64,000 bases of DNA from Perkinsus olseni (taxonomy: Eukaryota > Perkinsozoa > Perkinsida > Perkinsidae), in the NCBI GenBank assembly GCA_013115135.1, contig JABANP010000141.1, positions 1 through 64,000 of the forward strand, in the 5' to 3' direction. The translations under genes were made by a program, and so were the position numbers. This document shows, piece by piece, positions 43,863 through 52,812 of the stretch; within the stretch, counting starts at the first letter, position 1, and every line of letters begins with the position of its first letter. Below the pieces are notes generated by a model. It did not search any database and was not told where the DNA came from. It saw nothing but the letters and a program-made list of their open reading frames with translations.

Positions 43863-44727
43863 ATGTCCGCTCCCACACCGTCAATCACCAAGTTTATGCT
43901 GCTCTCCTCAGCGGCCTTGTGGACGTCCATCTTGGCTGGACTACGCTATGGGGGGACGTACAGAAACCACATCATAGGCTCGGCCTTGTTCGAACTCGAG
44001 GACGACGTTCTCGCGATAGGGTCGGAGGGTCGCATTGAGTTCACTACGGGAGATATGGCTATTGGGTCGAACGTGACGTGGTGTAGGAGTCCGTGGTTGA
44101 GCTTGAAGGCCTTCACGGGAGAGGAGGTAGGATGTTCCTCGCCTTTGACGATTCTCTGTTGCTCGTGTATTTCCGGAAGTTCGCCCATGAACGACGTTGT
44201 GAGCACTTCCGGAAATTTCTACCACTAGCTCGATGAATCTTCCGACAATCGTTGGTCGTTCGTGGAGTAGATTGTGGAAGTTTCGTTTGCAGGAAATTGA
44301 AGGCGTCCCAACTGCTGTATCGAGGTATAGGTTTATTCCCAAGCCGGGTGACAGCCTGGCCTACGACAACTTCACTCGATGCGTCTTCGAGGCCACGCAG
44401 CTGTCCAGATCCTTCTCGGTCGATCTGGTTCGTAATGCTACCCCTTATGTTCTCATAGACATCGGGAAAGTCCCCGACTCCGTCATAAGAATACCGTTGA
44501 CAGAACGTTATCAAGTTCGCGACGCCAGACCGCAACCCCAGTCGACCGCGGCTGATGGCGAAGAGGTGGCTGAGGACGCTGTTGAGCGGTCAGTGGAGGC
44601 CGAAGGAATGGATGGGCGTCGACGTGTGCAGTCCGAAGGAACGGAACGCGAGGAGATCGTTGAGCCGGCCGATGGAAAGTTGATCGGGACACCCGTTTGG
44701 ACGAGAGGCAGACGAGCTTCGGCGTAG
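43863..44727 (+). CDS. Secreted protein, cluster member 4, no CaaX-like end (232 aa)
   Basis: Two exons: 43863-44126 and 44293-44727. The N-terminus is a signal peptide (MSAPTPSITKFMLLSSAALW). Blocks FELEDDVLAIGSEGRIEFTT, CRSPWLSLKAF, FIPKPGDSLAYDNFTRCVFE, ATQLSRSF and IPLTERYQV match the family. It ends GRRASA without a Cys, after an acidic tail rich in Glu and Ala. Confidence 0.72.
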
Positions 44728-45035
44728 AATCGTGGACAGAGCAGCTGCGGAGGTGGCCATTCTTTCATGCTATGATGTTCAATGATGTAGATGTTGTCAG
44801 GGAGTAGGAGTTGTTGCTGTTGTGGTATGGGATATCTTAGTCTAGTGGTAGAAGTGGTTTTACGGCGTATTCCTCCAAGTTGCAGCCACGAAGGCCTTCC
44901 CTTCCCGGGAAGAGGCCTCAGCTCATAAGGAATTCTCATCTTTCTGTTCCTCCTCAATTCTCACCGGCCTAGTTCCGATGAAGCTTCCTATTTCACGTTT
45001 CCTTTCACTGCTTTTCTCACAGCGTTTCCAACCAC

Positions 45036-45679
45036 ATGTCGCCCCTCCGCATCTTCTCTCTCTTCAACCTTCTCTTGCTACTGTCCTCCACGACCGTCGC
45101 GGCAGTCCGCCGCTACAAACGCGTCTTTAAAGAGGATAGCGTCATCGCTCGCGCTGCCATCGAAATTGTAGATGGCTCGGTTGACGTCGGCTCAGAAGCC
45201 CGTTTCAATCTCACCACTGGCAGAGAGGCGATCGAAGCCGGCGCCGAGTGCGTCAGCCCGTGGATGAAACTAACCGCCATTGGACAGACCAATGTGGGTC
45301 GGGTGTGATTCGTATCATCATCACCGCCCTCTCCTTCGGGGACTATTTCGGAACTCCGCCGAGTGGCTTCATCTTTTTGTTTCAGACTGAAGGCCAGCGC
45401 TTGTTGCCTGTCTTGAAGTTCGTCCCTCTGCCGGGCAGCGGCGTGGACTTCGACAAGTTCTCTCATAAGCTCGCTAATGTCACCGGCTTAGCTTCTAAAT
45501 TCACGGCAAAAATCGTTAGAGGAGACCCGGACGAGGCGTGCTTGTCCGTCGGAGGGGAGTCAAAGGTCCCCTATCATACATTCGGAGAGGGAGGAAAGGT
45601 TGTACCCGGGCATAAGCCGGTCACATCTCTCGTCATAAAGATTCCTTTGGAGGACAACGTCTGCTGCGTTATATTGTGA
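45036..45679 (+). CDS. Secreted protein with CaaX-like C-terminus, cluster member 5 (183 aa)
   Basis: Two exons: 45036-45293 and 45386-45679. The signal peptide is strong (RIFSLFNLLLLLSSTTVAA). Blocks AIEIVDGSVDVGSEARFNLT, ECVSPWMKLTAI, FVPLPGSGVDFDKFSHKLAN, VTGLASKF and SLVIKIPLED match the family. It ends VCCVIL, with two adjacent cysteines before VIL. It has the shortest tail of the cluster. Confidence 0.75.
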
Positions 45680-46017
45680 GAGGATTCATCCATCTCCGTG
45701 CTGCGATGTCATGTGATGAAGATGTTGTTAGCACTCGGGGTTGCTATTGTGTTGGGGATCTCGGACATACCAACCCGAAGGCCTTTTAGTTTGTCCGATG
45801 CTATCAACCCCGTTTTCATGGGAGGAGTCGTTACAGGCCTGTTACGACCATCGGTTACGATTACACAACGTCTGGCGGGCGGTTGGCCCGACCAATGAGG
45901 AGGTGGTTGATGCTGTAAAGCAAAGTGGGTTGCTACCTTTGCGGAGGTCAAATGGGCTACTGCTCTCCGCTCAGCCACGATCACCTACGCCCACCCAAGC
46001 GTTGAGGCAGCAGCCGT
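45680..46017. other. Spacer, no gene confidently seen
   Basis: The conserved 3' flank of the cluster lies at 45702-45770 (GATGTCATGTGATGAAGATG, then TTGTTAGCACTCGG). The frame EEVVDAVKQSGLLPL near 45900-45945 may be an early exon of the next gene. Confidence 0.35.
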
Positions 46018-47196
46018 GTGTCAGGCGTAGCGGACCAGAGGATCTTCTCGATGTCGTCGAAGCTGCGCTCAGTGGTTGGCCAATCGCTGAGGGAGGACCT
46101 AGGGAAGGAGAGGGAAGTAATGCGGTTGTGCGGCATTCAGGTGAGTGCCCCTGTCATCCATTATCGTCATCATCTCGGGTTTCTCCAGCTGGCCCACATT
46201 TGGACGATGATCTCAGAGATGCTGCAGTCAGAAGTGAAGGAGGGATTGGCTCCTCGGATCATGACCAGTTACCTCACTTTCTCGGTTGACCTCTCCCGCG
46301 TAGAAACCGTCGTGGCCGAGGTAGCGTCATCACTGGGGCGACGGAGATCGGTATCCCCTCCTCCCCCCTGTCACGTTGCCAGTGTGAGACCCTCAGGTGT
46401 TGGTCGGGTACGTCTCTCTGTGTAAGGAAGCCAACCTCTCCTACGTATTGTCGATGCTCGGAGGAGGGTTTCGGATACTCAGCAACTTCGTCCTCTTAAC
46501 TCGTGCGATCTCGACGGCAGCTGAGTACCTGAAGAGACAAATGGCGGAAGCTGATGATGATGGCGTTGAGGAAATGCAAGAGGACGTGAGAGTGCAAGAA
46601 TTGGATTGGGTCTCCGTTGTGATTGCAGGTTTTGGCAGGGTTCCTCGACTGGGCTCTTACGTTATGACTATTTGCAGCCATTTTTGCGCCAAACTCGATC
46701 TCTGTTGCTGGAGGCCATCGGAGGTCATTGTGAGCTTCTAGAGGGAATCATGCGACACCATCAAACTCCTGCTGCACTTCTCGGTCTCACTCAAGAGCTA
46801 GTCGGTGGTAAGGCTGCTAGGCATGCGGGGTTGACTATCACATCACTCCGACTATCTGCACTCCGGACACGGGCCGAGCCGCTCGGCTGTGGCGCTTCGG
46901 CGTACCTGTACTTGTCCCTCAGTACGGCTCAATGCCACTTCGGCACACCTGAGTACACGTCCCCTCACTCATGATGAGCTGGAACTATGGCTTGATGCTA
47001 GCAATGCGATGCGGAGAGGAAAGTCTTTCGAAGGCTTCAGGTGATGACGCTCGAGACCGTTCTCTTGCGCGACGGGTCTTCCATGCTCAGGGCGGCAGCC
47101 GCGCCAGCGGTGGAGATATTGGAAGAATCACAGCCCACACCCTTAGACGTTTATCTGATGGGAAACAGCGGCGGCGGCGGAGGAGGAGGAGCTTGA
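46018..47196 (+). CDS. Unknown alpha-helical protein, multi-exon
   Basis: Several exons on the plus strand look coding: SKLRSVVGQSLREDLGKERE joined in phase 0 to LAHIWTMISEMLQSEVKEGL, then LVGYVSLCKEANLSYVLSML, RQTRSLLLEAIGGHCELLEG, LTHDELELWLDASNAMRRGK, and a final exon with AAPAVEILEESQPTPLDVYL and a Gly run, stopping at 47194-47196. The composition is mostly amphipathic helix; no domain is recognised. The start and two joins are unresolved. Confidence 0.45.
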
Positions 47197-47297
47197 TGAT
47201 GCTGTCATGTCGTGCGGCTGTGTTGTCTCATTAACCACACTCTTGCGGTCTTCTGAGACGTTGAAAGTGGTTTGATGGTCCGAGCAGTATCTAAAAC

Positions 47298-48834
47298 ATG
47301 TCAGCCCCTCTCTTCTCAAGGGGCAGCAGGAGCGAGTCCTTCCCAGAGTTCCGCCTCCGTCAGCAGACTTCGTGGAGGCTCCTGAGGGAGAGTGTCGGGG
47401 ACAGCGACTATCGACGACGTCAGGCGGCGTGGGGGAAAAGTCTGAGGTGTCTTGCTGAGGAGTTCGAGGGAAAATCGGTAGGGGTATCTTAGGTTGAACA
47501 TGGTTCATTACACAGTCCCATCAGATACTCCGGAACTCGTCAGTCGAGAAACTGCCGGTTGCGCCGGTCGGTGGATTCTCCCGGATGCCGACTGCTACTA
47601 GTCTGAGTCCAACGGTGGAAGGAGAGGCTCAGCAGCAGGGCCACAAGAAGGCGAGGAGAGAGTGAGTTGTTTCTTCAGTCAGCTCGGCAGGGATTTGGTT
47701 CTCCCTAGGGCGATTACCCCTTCGCTGGAGCCTCCCGTTGGGGGCATCGAGGCTGGCCATTATGCGAGTCAGAGCATCTCTTCAATGCTCGCTGAATCGC
47801 CGCGGGAAGGAGGGTCCCTTCAAGTGGGTGCTCTGCCGCCGCTGACGCTTGGAGCAGTCCTGTGGTGATGAAGGTGTTGGCGAGACTGCAATTGAAGGCG
47901 TCAGCAAAGACACGCGAAGCTTGCACGGCTAAGATGTGCGAGAGGAGACCGGACACGCAGAAAGCCGAGAAAATGGTTCGAAAGAAGATGCTCGAGGAGG
48001 GCAAGGGTGCTTCGCTCCGTCGTGGGTTCGATGAAGGAATGCATCATTCAGGTTTGGACTTTATTTTTTCTCGAAATCGAGATCGCGTGCTGGCGGCTGC
48101 ACGGCCGTTCACCACTTCCTTCGCCCTGAATCAGAAGCAGAGGAGAAGAGTTGAAGCTGAGTGGGTTGCAGCCCGTCATGGGAGGTTGGGCTCACGTGGC
48201 GCTTCAGGGAGATGTCGCTGACGGCCCCCGGCGGGTGGCCGTCGTCGGATGGAGGCGTCAATGAGCAGCCAGGAGGGGTTACGAAGGAGAAGTTCATAGT
48301 GAAGATTAACAAGAGGGATAAGTGGCAGCGAGACGTTCTCTGGAGGAAGTGAGAGACACCGATATTTTCTTGCATCGCTCCGCTGAGAATTTTCGCCTTT
48401 TCAGAATATTCGCGCATATCGACAAGGCGACGTCTGCTGCTGCGGAGCCCAGTGCTAGCAAGAATCACCTCCCGGCGGCTCATGCTGTTCACCGCGAAGA
48501 AGTCCACCTCCCACGCCATAGCGCAGAGTCGCTGGCGGCTCTTCGACAACCTCCCAGGAGCCGGTCGCTGCTCCCTCCTCGAACCCGTGCGCGAGTTGAA
48601 GATGATGAGAAGTGGCAGGCTATGAAAATGCTCTACTATGGAGGACTTGATGGCGATGTTGCGGAACATTTGGACGTCATTCGAGAGTGTCAACTGGGCC
48701 TTCAAGACGGAAAAGGAGGTATCCTCGAGCGGCTCGAGATCTACCCGATGCTGCAAGTGCCTGCAGAACGACAGTCGACTGCTATCGGCGTGCTGTTGCA
48801 AAGTGACTCCTTCGAGGCTGTTCATGCGCTTTGA
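47298..48834 (+). CDS. Unknown charged protein, multi-exon
   Basis: Exon 1 (MSAPLFSRGSRSESFPEF...EEFEGKS) joins in phase 0 across the intron GTAGGGGTATCTTAGGTTGA...CACAG to SHQILRNSSVEKLPVAPVGG, and then probably to DLVLPRAITPSLEPPVGG. Later exons are rich in Lys/Arg/Glu (CERRPDTQKAEKMVRKKMLE; KEKFIVKINKRDKWQRDVLW). The last (KWQAMKMLYYGGLDGDVAEH...DSFEAVHAL) stops at 48832-48834. An intron near 48350-48405 contains CATCGCTCCGC. No family is recognised; a coiled-coil scaffold is possible. Confidence 0.45.
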
Positions 48835-49137
48835 AAAAATGTGTTGTGCATTTTCTTTCTGCTTCGCGTTTGAAGGGGGGTATTCATTCTGGTAGGGCGT
48901 CGGAAGACCCTCGCGGTGGGGGGTTGTACCATGATGATCTTGAGTGAGCTCGAGAGATTATGCAGTTCCGCACTGCTGTATTTTGTCGTCATTTTTCAAG
49001 CATTTTGCAAACTTCGCCTAGTATAATGCATTTCGTCCAAGAACTGTCTCTCGAATGGACGGACACTATCAGTGGATAGAAATGACGATCTCCCCTTCGG
49101 ATCGTCTCCTTCTCAGTATTCTCTCAATCCGATTGTA
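48835..49137. other. Spacer, no gene seen
   Basis: This is the region upstream of the second secreted-protein cluster. Nothing distinctive was noted apart from the in-frame extension of the next gene back to 49072. Confidence 0.4.
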
Positions 49138-49662
49138 ATGAGATCATCCCTAGTCACTATCAGCAGCATCCTCAGCGCTGCCCTCCAACGTGCTTATTCC
49201 GCTGGCCCGCATCACGGCATCCAACCAGATGCTCAACTTTCGGCTGAGGACATCTTTTCCGATATTGTTGATCGGACTTTCTGTGGGGAGGATACCAACG
49301 ACCACATCCGCACGATTGGCATAACCTTCTCAAAGCGTCATCGAGCTCCCCAAGTGGTGGACGTGGTGGCTGAGCTTGACGTTGTCGCGGGCGCTGGGAC
49401 TCTCAGACACTATCACAGCGGTATCCTCACGGTTACCATGGATGAGGGAGGCGAACTCTCTTTCGAGAATGCTGCGGATGACGGCTTCGATAAATTCTTC
49501 AAACTCGTTCACGGCGACTATGATCTGGACGCTCCTACTGTGACCGCCGCAGCAGACGGCCTGCGTATTGACCATGGCTACAAGTTTATTTTCATCCCGT
49601 ACGAGGACGCCACTGCAGCCGAAGATGCTTATGATCATGATTGGCTGAGCGGGTGTCCCTAG
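49138..49662 (+). CDS. Secreted protein, HYHSG family member 1 (174 aa)
   Basis: This intronless gene has a signal peptide (MRSSLVTISSILSAALQRAY), then blocks shared by all four members: DIFSDIVDRTFC, AELDVVAGAGTLRHYHSG, GELSF, a second aromatic segment (KFFKLVHGDYDLDAPTVTA) and the end DWLSGCP. Two conserved Cys (FC and GCP) may pair. An upstream in-frame start at 49072 exists, but the signal peptide favours 49138. Function is unknown. Confidence 0.75.
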   Translation: MRSSLVTISSILSAALQRAYSAGPHHGIQPDAQLSAEDIFSDIVDRTFCGEDTNDHIRTIGITFSKRHRAPQVVDVVAELDVVAGAGTLRHYHSGILTVTMDEGGELSFENAADDGFDKFFKLVHGDYDLDAPTVTAAADGLRIDHGYKFIFIPYEDATAAEDAYDHDWLSGCP

Positions 49663-50093
49663 ATCGTGCAACGCTGCGGTCATGGCTGATGTTGCTGTGG
49701 TGATGTTTATTATCATTTTGCTTCTCTTATGTTTTGAAGGGCCGATTCAAGTCGCTTTTCTCAGGGACGCCCTGGTCGCCAGTGGTTGCTTTCTCGCGTC
49801 AAGAGGACGATGATTGGCTCTGCCGTAGTGTTGTCTGCTCATTCCATGGGAATCCGGTCTGAGACAAGGTCCAGCCTTCGCTGTTCCTGAGCAACTATAT
49901 CGTATACAGGGTACCGCTGGTTCTTAGCTCACGTCGTTTCCGAGCTACCTAACTGGAATGCCCTGAGGCTTGATCCGCTAGCTGCTTCTTCTCATTCGTA
50001 CCGATCGACCGCAGATACTCTTTTCTCATCGGATCGACCTGCTGCGCGACATCTCGGCTGATCTATCTGTTCAGTTACCTTTCTGTGTGAACA
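49663..50093. other. Spacer, no gene seen
   Basis: This is the flank between the first two HYHSG-family genes. A weak resemblance to the 3' flank of the CaaX-like cluster (GTCATGGCTGATGTTGCTG near 49679-49697) may be chance. Confidence 0.35.
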
Positions 50094-50592
50094 ATGAGGT
50101 CCGCGGCGTTACTCATCCTCAGTGCTGCCTTCCATCGTGCTCACGCTCCGCATGCTCAACCCGTCCCCCAACGATCCCCTCAAGATATCTTCTCCGATGT
50201 TCTCGGCTATACCTTCTGCCGCCAGAATGTTTCTAACTACCTCCGTGCTATTGGCGTCACCTTTTCGGGAGCGTACCAACCGAATGCGCCTCGTGTCATG
50301 GCCGAGTTCGATGTGGTAGTCGGCGGCGCTGCGGGGAAGAATAGACATTATCATAGTGGCATGTTCAGCGTTGCCACTGATGAGTTCGGTGAGCTCTCCT
50401 TTGGGAAGCAATGAGCTCGGCAGTGTGGCTCAGTTCTTCGACGGCGTCGACTTGCACGCCCCAGTCGTGACGGCCACGGAAGGAGGCATTGTTATCGAGT
50501 CCGGCGATGCTGTTATCATCACTATCCCGTACGGGCAAGCTACGGAGGCATCGGCTGACGTTGACCATCATTGGCTCAATGGCTGCCCTTAG
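50094..50592 (+). pseudogene. HYHSG family member 2, frame broken once
   Basis: The signal peptide (MRSAALLILSAAFHRAHA) and the blocks DIFSDVLGYTFC, AEFDVVVGG and NRHYHSG run in one frame to a stop at 50412-50414. The rest of the family (FFDGVDLHAPVVTATEGG to HHWLNGCP) continues in another frame to 50592. A single extra base near 50403-50410 accounts for the shift. It is either a recent pseudogene or a sequencing error; the remaining sequence is well conserved, which slightly favours error. Confidence 0.6.
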
Positions 50593-50889
50593 GGGCTCGG
50601 CAAAGCGATGTCATGTGTTGCGGTGTCTGAGGTTCCGACGTGCTGAGTTGCGATGAATCTTAGATTGCCGCGAGGCGAGCTCAGTCGTGCTTCGTACTGC
50701 TACAACCATGTCGTTTTCAGAGGCCTGAGATACTAGAGTAATCCGAAAGTGACTTTTCTGACCTTTATAGGGTTCACTCGACGCCTCGTCGTCTTAGTCC
50801 GATATCGATCGTGAAAGCGAGCTTCGAGTATCAACCTCAGCATACCACAATCACCGTGCTCTTCCTGTGGGCTTAGTTTTGCCCCCGCC

Positions 50890-51465
50890 ATGATCTCATC
50901 ACCACCACCTGCTTTTGTCAGTGCGATCATCATCTTGCTCGTCTTTGGACGATGTGAGGCTCCTCATGCTCTGCTACCCGACCAACAGCCACAGCAGCAG
51001 GGGGTGGTCGTGTTGGAGTACCCTGTCTTACTTCTTGCTTTGCCTCCACGCGTCCTTAATAAGACCTTTTGCGACACCACCAACAACCCAGAAGATCTGC
51101 TCAAGTTGTTTGCCATCAGCTTCTCCGCAAGGGGTCCCTCTTCGGCTGAGTTGGATGTTGTAGTGATGACTGCGAGTGGCAAGGTTCATTATCATAGTGG
51201 TTTTCTCCACGTCTTCATGACCGAGGCCCGTGAGTTGAGGTTCTTCCCTGCGGATGCTTATAAAGAGTTCTTCGCTATTATCGACGACAGGCTTATGAAA
51301 AACAACTTGGACACGCTCGGAAGCACCACAATCAGAATTCTTGACCACGGCTTGGAAGTCCTTTTTGATGACTATGGCCATTTGACACTGTACAACCATG
51401 AAGCCATACCGCTGCCATCATCAGGAGAGCCTCGTGATTGGTTGGAAGGATGCCCGACTACTTAA
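50890..51465 (+). CDS. Secreted protein, HYHSG family member 3 (191 aa)
   Basis: This intronless gene has the signal peptide region AFVSAIIILLVFGRCEAPHA. Blocks are LPPRVLNKTFC, AELDVVVMTASGKVHYHSGF, FFAIIDDRLMKNNLDTLG and the end DWLEGCPTT. It is closer to member 4 (shared DDRLMKNNLD/DARLKKNNFD) than to members 1 and 2, so the array seems to have grown by at least two duplications. Confidence 0.75.
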   Translation: MISSPPPAFVSAIIILLVFGRCEAPHALLPDQQPQQQGVVVLEYPVLLLALPPRVLNKTFCDTTNNPEDLLKLFAISFSARGPSSAELDVVVMTASGKVHYHSGFLHVFMTEARELRFFPADAYKEFFAIIDDRLMKNNLDTLGSTTIRILDHGLEVLFDDYGHLTLYNHEAIPLPSSGEPRDWLEGCPTT

Positions 51466-51987
51466 CAGTGCTAGATCTCACTAGTACGTTTTTAGCATCT
51501 TTCGGGATCTTGAAGTTGACTTGAGTGCTTGGTGACGAATGGTATCGAACTCGGTGACGAACTAGTTGTATCTTACTGGTACGAGCTGATCCGTACGAAG
51601 GCGGTTATCGATGATCCTTGCTTCATCCACCGACACCATCATCATGATCGTTCCCAACATTTCCTGTCGATGATGGGTCCTGTATCATATCAGGCATGTA
51701 TGGTTCCGCTGCTGCACAAGAGAAAACAACCTTCTGTCTCCCCTGATGGTGGTCGTCTCTGGCTGGGTTCGTCGATTCCCGCAGGAGTGGCCCTTGGTTA
51801 TTTTCACGATAGACATGTCGCTGTTTTGGTGTTGAAGATATTCGTGTGTTGAGTTTTAATTCGAACGGAATATGCCGCAGTAATGACTGCGTGAATTGTT
51901 TCCGTAGGTGATAGCCACGACCACGGATCTTTACACAGTGCCTGCAGCGCTGCTTTGCCCTTTCTTCTGAGTTATCATCCCTCCATC
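51466..51987. other. Spacer, no gene seen
   Basis: This is the flank between members 3 and 4. Open plus-strand frames (for example 51529-51852) lack family similarity or signal sequence, and I do not call them. Confidence 0.4.
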
Positions 51988-52545
51988 ATGCCGTCATACC
52001 CTCCTGCTTTCACCAGCATCGTCATGTTCTCCATCCTACTTGTCCAGCGTTGTGGCGCTCCTAGTGCCTTACAGCAGCATCACCAACCGCAAGACCCCGA
52101 CACTCTCTGGGATGTGTATCCAGAGGTCCTCGACCTGACCTATTGTAAAAGTATCGATCTTGATGATGCTCCAATGAAGCTGTTCGCCATCGGCTTCTCG
52201 TCTCATGTCTTTTTCAACCGCGCTGAGTTGGATGTCGTTATGGATTTCGGAAGCGGCAAACGTCATTACTACAGCGGCTTCTTGAACGTCTCCATGTCGA
52301 GCGCTGGTGAAGTAAGGTTTCGACCTCTCGAAAGATACGACGCCTTCTTCAAGACGATTGACGCTAGGTTGAAGAAGAATAATTTCGACTTACTAGGGCG
52401 ACCTAGAATTAAAATCTTGCGCGACTTCATTCAGATCGATTTCGGGGACACGGGATTCATGGGCATCCCTGACGATCAAGCCGTACCATTGCAGTCGGTG
52501 GGAGATCTGTATAATTGGCTGGACGGCTGTCCTGTCAATCAGTAG
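51988..52545 (+). CDS. Secreted protein, HYHSG family member 4 (185 aa)
   Basis: This intronless gene starts MPSYPPAFTSIVMFSILLVQ, a signal-peptide-like N-terminus. Blocks are YPEVLDLTYC, AELDVVMDFGSGKRHYYSGF (HYYSG instead of HYHSG), FFKTIDARLKKNNFDLLG and the end NWLDGCPVNQ. An in-frame ATG at 51955 would add 11 residues; the spacing of the hydrophobic core favours 51988. Confidence 0.75.
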   Translation: MPSYPPAFTSIVMFSILLVQRCGAPSALQQHHQPQDPDTLWDVYPEVLDLTYCKSIDLDDAPMKLFAIGFSSHVFFNRAELDVVMDFGSGKRHYYSGFLNVSMSSAGEVRFRPLERYDAFFKTIDARLKKNNFDLLGRPRIKILRDFIQIDFGDTGFMGIPDDQAVPLQSVGDLYNWLDGCPVNQ

Positions 52546-52812
52546 TGGAATATTCCTCAAGTTGCTGCATGTGCGTGTTTGGATGTCCCCTACCGTCTTG
52601 TTGCTTTGGAGGCATTTCCAACCAGGCGGGCTGGCGCCCGAGGGTTTTTGACAGGCTTTAAGGATGGCTCTCATCTCCTCTGGCGATGTATTCCTCCTTC
52701 GAGAGGACCGTGATGATTATCTGGTTCACCTACCATCTTTGTGTGGTCGAAAGATAAAGTCTGCATCAGCCGGTTCTTCGTCCATCTTCGTACCTTTCGC
52801 CGGTGAGCTTAG

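Noticed and set aside
48109..48825. 239-codon minus-strand open frame
   Set aside because: It is antisense to plus-strand exons that have better codon quality and matching splice sites (KWQAMKMLYYGGLDGDVAEH). No signal or family is seen in the minus reading.
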